35,350 bases of DNA from Planctomycetaceae bacterium (lineage in GTDB: Bacteria > Planctomycetota > Planctomycetia > Planctomycetales > Planctomycetaceae), in the NCBI GenBank assembly GCA_900299185.1, contig OMIV01000214.1:1-35350 (forward strand), written 5' to 3'. The translations under genes and the position numbers were made by a program. Under the pieces are notes generated by a model. That model had not been told where the DNA came from and made no database searches. It saw only the letters and a program-made list of their open reading frames with translations. Below are positions 1 through 8,313 of this stretch, in pieces. Position 1 is the first letter of the stretch, and the number at the start of each line of letters is the position of its first letter.

Positions 1-34
1 GTCTCGTGGGCTCGGAGATGTGTATAAGAGACAG
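1..34. other. Nextera adapter at left contig end (artefact)
   Basis: The first 34 bases match the Illumina Nextera read-2 transposase adapter, ending in the 19-base mosaic end AGATGTGTATAAGAGACAG. This is library sequence, not genome. Any protein read through it is false: a plus-strand reading gives the familiar spurious peptide MCIRDR. Genomic sequence begins at about base 35. Confidence 0.97.
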
Positions 35-1832
35 GGCTGACCTGCAGAATCACGGCCGAGCTACTGGCTCGAATGACTTCATCAGTGGAGTCGATGTAGA
101 CCGGATCGGCCCCGGTCTCGATCTTGAGTCCGGCGGGCTTATGAGTGCTGGCATCAGCGGGGAAGCTGCTCGCGAAGTCGATCACCGGCGCGTTAGATGG
201 AATCCCGCCACCGCTGCCTTGATTGATCTCAAGCGTCAGGTCTCGAGCTTCCAATTTGAAGTCATCACCGAAACCGACGAAGCCAATCTTGTGAGCCGTG
301 GCTGTGGCGGCGAAGAAGCTGGCATTCGCAACGACCGGGCTGGTCTCCAGCGCATAGCGATCTGCGATCACGATGCCGAAGGTTAGGTCGTCAATCGCAA
401 AGCCTTTGGCATCGGGATTGACGTCATCAGCGGAGTCCCAAAGCCCGTTGTGATTGGTGTCAGTTCGATATGGCCCACCGACTCCCACGAACGCCGATAC
501 GTTGGCCGCACCGATTCGCAGCACGTCCATCGTGACGTTGTCAGCGCTCGTCACCGATCCCTTCACATCGAAGCCCGACAATGTGCTCTTCTCGATCGAG
601 AACGCTCCCGAGACATAAAGAAAATCGCTCACCGACAGCATCGCATTGTCGACGCTGACGGCCAGCCGAGCCGTCCCGTCGTAGTCGATAACGATCGGTG
701 TTCCCGAGGTGGGGATCGATAGGCCCGCTGCGTTCCCGCCGCTCGCCGGAAAGCTCGTCACGAAGTCGACTGCGGCCTGCCCCAAGTCGTCTTCGCCGTC
801 ATTCAGATTGAACTCGATGCCATGCGCTTCGAGTTTGAAGTCATCGAGACCCACGAAGGCCGCCGCATCGGCCGTTGCCTTTGCCGCGTAGTAATATCCG
901 AATGGACTGACCATCAGAGTCAGTCCAATGTTGCCTCCAGTGACAGAGACTCCCTTCGCATTTGAGTTAGTCTCGGACGGATCAACGAGACCATTATTGT
1001 TCGCATCTCCGGTCCAATACGGCCCGCCGACTCCCGCGAAGATTGTCACGTTGGTCGCAGCCACATTCAGAATCGCAACGGTGCGATCGACGCTACCGCT
1101 GCCCGAGGCCGGGACGACAGAAACGGTCTGCGGCGCCGAAACAGAGAACGTGAAGTCGGCGCTGGCATAGACGAACTCGCTCAGCGACAGGTCGCTATGC
1201 ACCGTGATGCTGGTCGCGTGGAAGTAGTCGCCGTAGTACTCGCCAAGGAAGTCGTTGATCGCCTTGGTATCAGTCGTCACCAGTGGAGCCGCCGGCAGTT
1301 CCTTAACGACCAGCTGCAATCGATCGGCTTGCTCAACAACATCGAAGTAACGCGTGCCGTCCCCGAATCCATACAGGCCCTCGCCTGTTGCGAACGCTCC
1401 CGATTGGCTGCCAAACGTGAGGAAATCGAACGTCGTCCCGACTGGCGGCACGTAGCCATTCTGCAGGTCGATGCGCAAGGCCCCATTCAGCGAAGCAGCT
1501 CCTGATACTTGTAGTTGGTCGAAGCTCGTCGCAGAACCAATCTCGATCGCAAGCGCTCCACCGGCTTGCTCGGTAAACGTGTCGGCTGACTCGACAGTGA
1601 TTGCGCCATCGGTCCCATAGACGGAATCCGGCCCGATCAAGATGTCGTTCGACAGTAGCAGGCGATCTTCCAGCAACTCGGGCTGCCTTGAGAATCCGCG
1701 CGATGAGAAATCCGCCACTCGATTTCGGACAGCAAGTCGCGAACGGCGAGTTGATGCAGCGGCCGCAGTCGATGCGCGAGTTCGGGCATGCCCCACAGTA
1801 CGAAGGGCACGCAGCCAATGAGCAATTTGCAT
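35..1832 (-). CDS. Truncated LEPR-XLL-type secreted repeat protein (N-terminal ~599 aa)
   Basis: The minus-strand frame is open from an ATG at 1832 to the adapter at the left edge, so the C-terminus is missing. The ATG follows AGGAG by six bases. The N-terminus is basic (MQIAHWLRALRTV), and LEDRLLLS lies near residue 70. This matches the LEPR-XLL motif of large exported planctomycete proteins. A segment resembling the end of an autotransporter-type unit follows (FDQLQVSGAASLNGALRI, then FDFLTFGS). After about residue 220 a module of roughly 184-198 residues repeats: two near-complete units plus the start of a third at the edge. Each unit has a beta-rich part (SEFVYAS / SDFLYVSG), the phrase FVGVGGPY, a D-x-N-x-N-G-x-x-D loop resembling a calcium-binding or dockerin loop, and DDFKLEA. 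Function is unknown; a surface or matrix role is inferred. Confidence 0.85.
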
Positions 1833-2834
1833 GAGCCGCTCCTGCCAGTCGCTCGGGAATCTGGCCGCAGCGAACTGGTGACTCTGCCAAGCTCGGATTT
1901 CGCAGTCCACACGCCCATCACAAATCGCTCTGAGCGTGCGACCCGAGATTCAAGCCTTGAAGATGCACTGATCCGATGCAGAACTGCCTCATGACGATGG
2001 CGACCGTGTTTCAAACGTCGCGAAGAGGCCCGATTCGAGATCCAAACGACTGCCTAGCAAACATGACAGACTCATGACGTATTGCGATCGTTGCTCAATC
2101 AGCTCGAAACGCGGCACGGGTCAGAGGGAAGTAAGAGCCAGTCTTAATAGCCGCTCAAAGCAGTCCCACTTTGAAAGAGCACGAGACCGTCAAACATCCG
2201 CGCTCGGCCCATAGCGCTGTGCTTGATGTCGATCCGTATTGGCACGTCGAGCCATAGGAACCGGCTAGCGCGGGATGTTGTGCCCGTGCAACCCGCTGTG
2301 CGAGAGCGTGCCGATCGAATCCCTACAAATCCGAGTAATACGATGCTGCTCTACACGGCTTGGCACGACGCTCCGATTTGACAGGTGAGTGGGAACTGAA
2401 TGAGTCCGAAACGATTGGCTTCCCAATATCTCCGGCAACGCTTTATTTGCTCCGAACAGAGCTGAGTCGTTGCCCATGTAGAAAATCTCTGAGAGCGGCG
2501 ACCTCAAGGCTGCACAGCGCGGACGCTCAGTAAGAATTATGCACACGGAGCTGGTCTGCATTTGGGGATTCCGACATCGCCAAGCGATGCGAATGACACC
2601 CTTGCATAAGCCTATCGTCGGATGACTCGCGATCATGGCAATTACGCGGACGGCTCGCCTCAGAGGACAAGCTTTTGGCACAAAGACCGTTGTAGTTGAT
2701 TACTGCTCCTATTGGTCGGGCGCCCTTGTATCTGCGATGTCAGTTTGAGTCGATTATGGAAGATCAGGTACATCCATCGATGTGCGAGTCCGCTGACGCA
2801 TCGAGCAGCATATTTGCGTGTTGGATGTTCGGGT
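1833..2834. other. Gap without a recognisable gene
   Basis: About 1 kb upstream of the left repeat-protein gene. Short open frames occur on both strands, for example 2265-2681 (-). Their translations are rich in Arg, Cys, His and Ser with no recognisable motif, and none has a convincing ribosome-binding site. The promoter of the left gene should lie near 1840-1950, but I see no clear hexamers. Confidence 0.5.
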
Positions 2835-3262
2835 GGCTTAATTGAAGGCAATCTCGACGAGTCGAGGCGGGTAGGGAAACGACAAACGGATCCGTTTCGA
2901 AATCCGAGAGACGACGTCGGCAAGCAGTCGCGGTGGGCGATGCCCAATTACGAGCATCTCGATGACGTCATTGACGTCCCTTTGGCGATGTGTCGCCCGA
3001 GCTACCGCACAAGCCGATTCAGCGTCGCTTAAATGTGCATCTCGATTGCTGTGGTCAGTGTGGCGAGCGGCTGCAAAGGCGACATGTAATTAACACTACT
3101 GCTGCTGCTGCTCTGGAAATGGCCGCAGTCCAGTTGGAGCCCGTCGCCCAAGGGACTATGGCTTGGCTGAATAAGTCGTTGGGGCTGACACGCGGTAGGA
3201 TCGAGAAGCTCTTTCAGGTACTCTTCGAGATCACGACCAATCGCAGTACGTCAGTCTGTTGA
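2835..3262 (+). pseudogene. Decayed IS66-like transposase fragment
   Basis: Two overlapping plus-strand frames carry adjoining parts of an IS66-type (TnpC) transposase. The first frame (about 2835-2993) reads ESRRVGKRQTDPFRNPRDD and then EHLDDVIDVPLAMC. This resembles the region before the zinc finger, where family members read like GKRQAAPF followed by a basic linker and DEVIDVPL. The second frame (about 2990-3262) reads PELPHKPIQRRLNVH, a CGQCGERLQRRH segment, and then LNKSLGLTRGRIEKLF. This resembles the half after the first Cys pair. The first CxxCG pair is lost at the frame switch, and the catalytic DDE region is absent downstream. I saw no intact ends or terminal repeats. The family call is from motif memory; a protein search would settle it. 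Confidence 0.6.
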
Positions 3263-3684
3263 ACCTGCGAAAGTCTGATCGTTGCGAACTTGAGCGCGCC
3301 GAAATCCAACAGTCGGTACGAGGATCAAATTTTTGGGCGTGTCTGCGAACTGAAGAGCGCGGCACGCGGAGTGAATCGCAAAGCCAGGGGCGGCAATAGC
3401 ACTGGATTGGAACTCTCCCTCAGTCCGAGTTGAGATCGGTGTCGGTGATCTATGACCAATAGCTCCGCTCGCCCAGTCTGCTCCTGACATTAATCCTGAC
3501 TGCCAACCACTCCACCGAAGTTGATACTCTCAAGTCGTTTATTAGGTACACCGCTTCAAGAAGTTGATTTCGCGAGCAGTTGCCATGTCTTTGGAGCAAC
3601 GATCGAAATTGCTCAGGAATGGTCTACCGAAGGACGGTTTTCAAGTCAGGTCAGTGATCGAGTGACATGAAACGATCGCAGCGC
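3263..3684. other. Gap without a recognisable gene
   Basis: About 420 bases between the transposase relic and the tRNA terminator. No frame continues the transposase. A 26-codon ATG frame at 3584-3664 (+) and a minus frame at 3251-3490 have no recognisable features. I see nothing functional here. Confidence 0.45.
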
Positions 3685-3721
3685 AAAACAAAAGCCGCCA
3701 TCGAATTACGATGGCGGCTTT
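3685..3721 (-). terminator. Rho-independent terminator of tRNA-Ser
   Basis: A perfect 13-bp stem (AAAGCCGCCATCG at 3691-3703 paired with CGATGGCGGCTTT at 3709-3721) encloses a five-base loop. On the minus strand it is followed by a T-rich tract (TGTTTTG). It sits about ten bases beyond the 3' end of the tRNA, in the right orientation. Confidence 0.85.
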
Positions 3722-3730
3722 ACATGAAAG

Positions 3731-3817
3731 CGGAGAGGGAGGGATTTGAACCCTCGGTACCCTTGCGGGCACTCTGGTTTTCGAGACCAGCACAATCAGC
3801 CGCTCTGTCACCTCTCC
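3731..3817 (-). tRNA. tRNA-Ser (anticodon CGA)
   Basis: The minus strand folds into a class II tRNA of 87 bases. The acceptor stem is GGAGAGG with CCTCTCC and the discriminator base is G. The anticodon arm is CTGGT-CTCGAAA-ACCAG, giving anticodon CGA (plus strand 3781-3783), which reads UCG. There is a long variable arm (GTGCCCGCAAGGGTAC region) as expected for serine tRNAs. The T arm is GAGGG-TTCAAAT-CCCTC. CCA is not encoded. UCG is frequent in the genes of this window. Confidence 0.95.
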
Positions 3818-3836
3818 TTTGCCCGAAGGCGACGGA

Positions 3837-3865
3837 AATCTAAGGACTGGTCGGACCAGCGCCAA
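3837..3865 (-). promoter_or_regulatory. Candidate promoter of tRNA-Ser
   Basis: On the minus strand TTGGCG (3865-3860) and TAGATT (3842-3837) are separated by 17 bases. Each matches four of six positions of the sigma-70 -35 and -10 consensus. The -10 lies 19 bases before the tRNA 5' end. The spacer contains an inverted repeat, CTGGTC-C-GACCAG. The position is good and the match moderate. Confidence 0.45.
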
Positions 3866-4105
3866 GGCTTTTGGTTTCGATGCTTTCAGTCCCAACGAAC
3901 CGAAGCCGTTAAACCGGAAGAAGACGTACAAACCGGCCTAATAGGGCGTTTTGACGGGACTTGAGGCCGGCGTTGTAGCTGCCTGACCTAGCCAGGCGAG
4001 CCTGCTGTTTACGCTGCTGAATGCGTCATTTGCTTTTGCCGTGGCTCCGATGCAGAGTCCGCCTGCTTGATGTTCGCTCTTTGTCGCTGATGGGAGAGGC
4101 CATAA

Positions 4106-5077
4106 ATGACGGAACCACTGGTCTTCAAAAACGACCGCTTCGTGCCGGCCTCTCAGGCCAGTCTTGCAATCTATGACGCCGGCATCGTGCTGGGGGTGAC
4201 AGTCACCGACATGACTCGCACGTTTCGTCATCAGTTATTTCGGGCGAGCGATCACGTCGACCGTTTCTTTCGATCACTGAAGTATGTGCGGCTGGATGTC
4301 GGCTTTTCCAAAGCGGAAGTCATGGCACTTGGAGCTCAGCTCATCGAGCACAACGCCAAGTTGATTGGTCCCGATGATGAACTGGGGCTGATTCACTTTG
4401 CCACTCCCGGTGAGTACCGAACTTATGCCGGATCGGCCGGAGGCACGGCGAACAGCAAGCCAACTTTCGTCATGCATACCTTCCCGCTGCCGTGGGAAGT
4501 TTGGGCCAACAAAATTGAGCGCGGCGCGCATGTCGTGACGCCGTCGACGAGACACATTCCGCCACAGTGCGTTGATCCCAAGATCAAGTATCGCAGTCGT
4601 ATGCATTACTACTTGGCGGACAAGGAAGCGACGTTGGCCGATCCAAATGCGATTGCCTTGTTGCTGGATCTAGATGGCAACGTGACGGAAACCAGCGGGG
4701 CCAATTTCTTGATCGTTGAGAATGGCTGCATCATCTCGCCCACATTGAGAAACACTTTGCCAGGAGTCAGTCGGCAGATGGTGATTGAGTTGGCTGCTGA
4801 ACTCGGCATTCCGTTCATCGAGCGCGACATTCAGGTCTTCAATGTCATCAATGCAGATGAAGCGTTCTTGGCGACAACGCCGGTGTGCTTGATGCCGGTT
4901 ACGAAGATCAATGGAGTCATGATTGCTGACGGCCGTCCGGGGCTCATCTTTCAAAGGTTGCATGACCTGTGGAGCGAGAAGGTGGGGCTCGACATTCACC
5001 AGCAACTCATGGCTGGCGCCGAGGGGCGTTTTAGTTTCAGGCATCATCAGTGCGGAGCCCATACTCCGCGATGCTGA
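4106..5077 (+). CDS. Class IV aminotransferase (BCAT / D-amino-acid transaminase family)
   Basis: This is a 323-residue fold-type IV PLP enzyme (Aminotran_4 family), which includes branched-chain aminotransferase, D-amino-acid transaminase and aminodeoxychorismate lyase. By alignment to D-amino-acid transaminase by eye, Lys161 in DPKIKYRSR is the Schiff-base lysine and Glu195 in VTETSGAN is the conserved glutamate near the cofactor. The family ending FLATTPVCLMPV with INGVMI is present at about 254-273. ATG 4106 follows GGGAGAGG. Residues after about 306 (RFSFRHHQCGAHTPRC) look unlike the family and may be a read-on tail. The stop is 24 bases before the next gene, so co-transcription with the PmoA-like genes is likely. 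The substrate cannot be decided; ilvE is one option. Confidence 0.88.
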   Translation: MTEPLVFKNDRFVPASQASLAIYDAGIVLGVTVTDMTRTFRHQLFRASDHVDRFFRSLKYVRLDVGFSKAEVMALGAQLIEHNAKLIGPDDELGLIHFATPGEYRTYAGSAGGTANSKPTFVMHTFPLPWEVWANKIERGAHVVTPSTRHIPPQCVDPKIKYRSRMHYYLADKEATLADPNAIALLLDLDGNVTETSGANFLIVENGCIISPTLRNTLPGVSRQMVIELAAELGIPFIERDIQVFNVINADEAFLATTPVCLMPVTKINGVMIADGRPGLIFQRLHDLWSEKVGLDIHQQLMAGAEGRFSFRHHQCGAHTPRC

Positions 5078-5101
5078 CCGTTATTCGCATCGGGACTCGA
5101 C

Positions 5102-6037
5102 ATGGCTTTTAAGTTCCCTCGTTGCCAAGTGATTCCGCAGGCTGGTCATCAAGTCTCAATTCAAATAGATTGCCAAGAGCGGGTGCGATGGCATTACGGT
5201 CCGAATTACACACGTCCGTTCTTCTTCCCGTTCAATGGTCCGTCAGGTACTTCGTTGACTCGGATAGGGCATCCCGGAGCCTCGAACCACGACCATCATC
5301 AGTCGATCTGGTTTGCTCATAACAAAGTCATGGGCATCGACTTTTGGAGCGAAACCACAACTGCTCGCATACGTCAAAAGGAGTGGCTGGTTTACGAAGA
5401 TGGCGAGGATGAAGCCATCCTCGCAACTCGCCTAGTTTGGTATGACGGCCACGATCCCGCAGAACTGCTCGACCAAATGGTCATCGCGATCGTTCGTCCG
5501 GGGCCAAACAACGAAACGTTCTTGGAAGTGCAAACAACGTTTCATCCCAAGGCTGACTCGATTGAGTTTCAGCAGTCGAACTTCGGTGTCTTTGCAGTCC
5601 GAGTTGCGAAGAACATCTCCGAGCATTTTGGCGGGGGCCGGCTGACGAACAGCGAGGGGCTCGTGGGCGAGAAGGACGCAGCGGGCAAGCCCAATATCTT
5701 TGGCAAGACAGCTCGTTGGATGGACTACAGCGGGCCGGTTCCAGGAGATCTGACAGAGGGCATCACGTACTTCGATCATCCCAGTAATCCGAGTTATCCG
5801 TCGGGCTGGCACGTTCGAGAGGACGGTTGGATGTGTGCCTCACCGTGCATGTCAACGGCAGTGACGACGAAGAAGTCTGCTCCTCTTCAACTGAGATATT
5901 TATTACACGCACATCAAGGTTCGCTCGACGCTCAACGAGCCAACACGATCGCTCAACAGTTTGCGACAGGACCAACCTACGACGTTGTCAAAGGCACTAA
6001 GCCGCATCGGCAGTATGAGGTCCGACGTCAGCCGTGA
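5102..6037 (+). CDS. PmoA-like protein (DUF6807), cytoplasmic form
   Basis: This 311-residue protein belongs to the DUF6807 family, often labelled PmoA but unrelated to the catalytic subunit of particulate methane monooxygenase. Diagnostic stretches are RPFFFPFNGPSG (about 38-49), the histidine cluster SNHDHHQSIWFAHN (61-74) followed by GIDFW, a central FGVFAVRV, and near the C-terminus a WMDYSGP then YFDHPSNP. The family is abundant in planctomycetes and is usually found with sugar-dehydrogenase or polysaccharide-use genes. A fold related to sugar-binding beta-sandwiches has been suggested, but no activity can be claimed. There is no signal peptide, unlike the next gene, which is a second family member. 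The start ATG has only a weak ribosome-binding site. Confidence 0.85.
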   Translation: MAFKFPRCQVIPQAGHQVSIQIDCQERVRWHYGPNYTRPFFFPFNGPSGTSLTRIGHPGASNHDHHQSIWFAHNKVMGIDFWSETTTARIRQKEWLVYEDGEDEAILATRLVWYDGHDPAELLDQMVIAIVRPGPNNETFLEVQTTFHPKADSIEFQQSNFGVFAVRVAKNISEHFGGGRLTNSEGLVGEKDAAGKPNIFGKTARWMDYSGPVPGDLTEGITYFDHPSNPSYPSGWHVREDGWMCASPCMSTAVTTKKSAPLQLRYLLHAHQGSLDAQRANTIAQQFATGPTYDVVKGTKPHRQYEVRRQP

Positions 6038-6155
6038 TGGGTTGTCGAAGGTGGTCCACCGGGCTTCGTCGTGGCTTTCATGGCGAGTCGAATTCGTCGC
6101 GGATAACTTCCCGCCACGCTCATTTCTTGAACCACCTTCCCGACAAGGAAATCTC

Positions 6156-7148
6156 ATGCGACTTTCTCGGCAACTTCTGGCTATTGGAGCCGTGTTAGGC
6201 CTGCTGATGGTCAGCATTTCAGCCGGCATTGCGGCCGACGATGCCAGCTTTGTATGGACGAAGGACGAAGCTGCGGGGCGAGCTAACTTGATGTTCGGCA
6301 ACCAGCCGGTCGTGCGATATGTCTATCCCTACGACCCGTCGACTAAAGAGCGGCTCTTTGAGACCTATAAGCCGTTCCATCATGTCTTTGGTCCCGGTAC
6401 TCAGACCGAGATCACCCAAGGCACAAACGGCAAACAGTTTCCGCATCATCGCGGCGTGTATGTCGGTTGGAACAAGACTGGGTTCGAAGGTCAGACGCTC
6501 GACTTCTGGCATTGCACGAAGGGGGCTCATCAGAAGCATGTGAAGTTCTTGGAACTTAAGGGCGACAAGACACACGGTCGCATGGTCGCGGAGATTCATT
6601 GGAATGATGCCGACGGCAAGCCGGTCATCATCGAAACGCGAACGCTGGTCGCTCGTCGTGAACCCACAACGAATGGCTGGCAACTGGATTGGTCGAGCAA
6701 GCTCGCCAGTCAGCGCGGCGAGATTTCGCTCGATGGAGATCGTCAGCATGCAGGCTTCCAATTCCGAGCAGCCCCGGAAGTAGGAGCTAAGAATGCAGCT
6801 CGCTTCATGCGTCCGGCTAACTTCGAACAGAAGCCAGATGCCATTCAGGTCGGCGATGCCGGCACACCACCTCCGCATATCGATCTGACTTGGTTTGCCA
6901 TGAACTTCCCAGTCGGCGAGCAGCGCTTCACGGTCGAGTATTTTGATAATCCGAACCTGCCGAAGCCTGCATTGTTCTCGGAGCGGCCGTATGGTCGCTT
7001 CGGCACGTTCTTCAAGACGAAGGTAGCTGCCGACAAGCCACTCGAACTGAAGTACCGACTCATTGTCAGTGCTGGTGAGGCTCCGACAGTCGCGGCTATT
7101 CAAAAGCGGTACGACCAGTTCGTGAACGACCTGAAGACGTCACCGTAA
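6156..7148 (+). CDS. PmoA-like protein (DUF6807), exported form
   Basis: A 330-residue DUF6807 homologue. I chose ATG 6156 because AAGGAAA precedes it and the product begins with a clear signal peptide (MRLSRQLLAIGAVLGLLMVS, probable cleavage after AGIA near residue 27). The frame is open further upstream, but that sequence looks non-coding. Family landmarks are PVVRYVYPYDPS, KPFHHVF, the FPHHRGVYVGWNKTG stretch at about 95-109 (equivalent to the HDHHQ cluster of the previous protein), and LDFWHC. The C-terminal part has the YFDNPNLPKP segment and LKYRLIVSAGE. It is predicted to be periplasmic or secreted. It lies 118 bases after its non-secreted relative, so the two may handle the same kind of molecule in different compartments. 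Confidence 0.85.
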   Translation: MRLSRQLLAIGAVLGLLMVSISAGIAADDASFVWTKDEAAGRANLMFGNQPVVRYVYPYDPSTKERLFETYKPFHHVFGPGTQTEITQGTNGKQFPHHRGVYVGWNKTGFEGQTLDFWHCTKGAHQKHVKFLELKGDKTHGRMVAEIHWNDADGKPVIIETRTLVARREPTTNGWQLDWSSKLASQRGEISLDGDRQHAGFQFRAAPEVGAKNAARFMRPANFEQKPDAIQVGDAGTPPPHIDLTWFAMNFPVGEQRFTVEYFDNPNLPKPALFSERPYGRFGTFFKTKVAADKPLELKYRLIVSAGEAPTVAAIQKRYDQFVNDLKTSP

Positions 7149-7164
7149 TTCGAAGCGATTGCAG

Positions 7165-8181
7165 TTAGCGCGACATCGCCAATTTCTGTTGGGCGCGCTG
7201 CAATGCTGCGCTGATGACGGCTCTTGACCAAGCCACTCCGGCGGCAATGACGCACATGCCGCCGACGGTGTGCAGGCTTCTAAAGACGATCTGGCCTAAG
7301 GAGCGTTGAGTCGCCACTAAACCGATCGGTGCGAAGCCGTATTTCATCGCAAACACGGCCAGGCCAAACAAGACTTGCAGAGCCAACATGCCTGCAACCC
7401 AATAGCTGCGACGCTTGATGTTTCGGCAGGAGTGGCGCGACGCAATCACGATTGCGATACCGCCCAGTGTCACGAGGACCGCGCCTCCCACATGCTCATG
7501 CATCAACAGGCCGAGGTGCCGCAGAAACGCACCCGCGACGTACTGAACTCCACACAACAAAGGCCAGAGTATACCCAAGGCTATATGAGGCCCGCTCGTG
7601 TCTGATGAGTCGGTTGCTTCGAATCTCTTGACGCTCGTCAATCCGGCGACTTCCCACAGCACCACAAAGACGACGCAGCCAAAGATGCTGTGTCCCATCG
7701 CGATGACGTGTTGATCGAGCAAGACTCGCGCGCCACCGATCAATCCTTGAATGATGATGCCCAGTAAGGCGATCACGACACCGCGTTTGATGGCGGTGGA
7801 TGTTTTGAGCTTCCATGCGGCTACAACGAGTCCAATGCCACAGAAGCCGATCAACATGCCAGCCAGTCGATGACCATGCTCAATGAATTGGTCACCGTGC
7901 GATTCCAACCACGGGTACGTCAGCATGTTTTGACCATCGGATGTTGGCCAATCCAGGAACGCCATGCCGGCGCCCAGAGTGGTCACCAATGATCCCATCA
8001 CGATGGGCAGAAGTGACAAGAACGCAGTGCCCAATGCCAGGCGATGAATCCAAACCGCATTGCGAGTGGATTGGTCTGATGACGCATTATTGGCGAGACC
8101 GTCGGACAAAGCAGAGTTCCTCAAAGAGTGAAGTTCAATCAGCGCGGATCGCGGCGGGATCATAGCGAGTCGACCCGCCAT
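7165..8181 (-). CDS. ctaA: Heme A synthase (COX15/CtaA family)
   Basis: This integral membrane protein oxidises the C8 methyl of heme O to make heme A for aa3-type cytochrome oxidases. It has about eight hydrophobic segments. The family signatures are GSLVTTLGAGMAFLDWPTSD, EHGHRLAG, QGLIGGARV, AMGHSIFG, LMHEHVGG and FRSLHTVGG. The four recurring histidines (in EHGHR, GHS, MHEH and SLHT) are the expected heme ligands. I start at ATG 8181, preceded by GAGG, giving 338 residues. The frame continues to a TTG at 8241, which would add 20 residues without membrane character. The gene converges on the PmoA-like gene (16-base gap) and diverges from the PSD1 gene. No heme O synthase or oxidase subunit is next to it. 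Confidence 0.92.
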   Translation of the reverse strand: MAGRLAMIPPRSALIELHSLRNSALSDGLANNASSDQSTRNAVWIHRLALGTAFLSLLPIVMGSLVTTLGAGMAFLDWPTSDGQNMLTYPWLESHGDQFIEHGHRLAGMLIGFCGIGLVVAAWKLKTSTAIKRGVVIALLGIIIQGLIGGARVLLDQHVIAMGHSIFGCVVFVVLWEVAGLTSVKRFEATDSSDTSGPHIALGILWPLLCGVQYVAGAFLRHLGLLMHEHVGGAVLVTLGGIAIVIASRHSCRNIKRRSYWVAGMLALQVLFGLAVFAMKYGFAPIGLVATQRSLGQIVFRSLHTVGGMCVIAAGVAWSRAVISAALQRAQQKLAMSR

Positions 8182-8313
8182 CGAACGCCTCGCGACCTCG
8201 AAAGTTGGAGGCGGCTTTTCTTCGTCAGAGATGGTCGTCAAATTCTGGCACCACCTGCATCGAGCCTACCTTTCAGAATGCCTGCCTTCGCCGCTCGCCA
8301 CTTAAGGATCGTG

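Noticed and set aside
6-1170. Plus-strand open frames at the left end
   Set aside because: They lie opposite the continuous minus-strand repeat-protein frame, and the first starts inside adapter sequence.
3584-3664. 26-codon ATG frame before the tRNA terminator
   Set aside because: It is too short, lacks a ribosome-binding site and shows no recognisable similarity.
3933-3970. 7-bp inverted repeat CCGGCCT/AGGCCGG upstream of the aminotransferase gene
   Set aside because: Short arms with a 24-base loop are expected by chance in sequence of this composition.
5102-7148. Methane oxidation genes, because the family is nicknamed PmoA
   Set aside because: These are soluble DUF6807 proteins without the membrane helices or copper ligands of methane monooxygenase, and no pmoB or pmoC is present.
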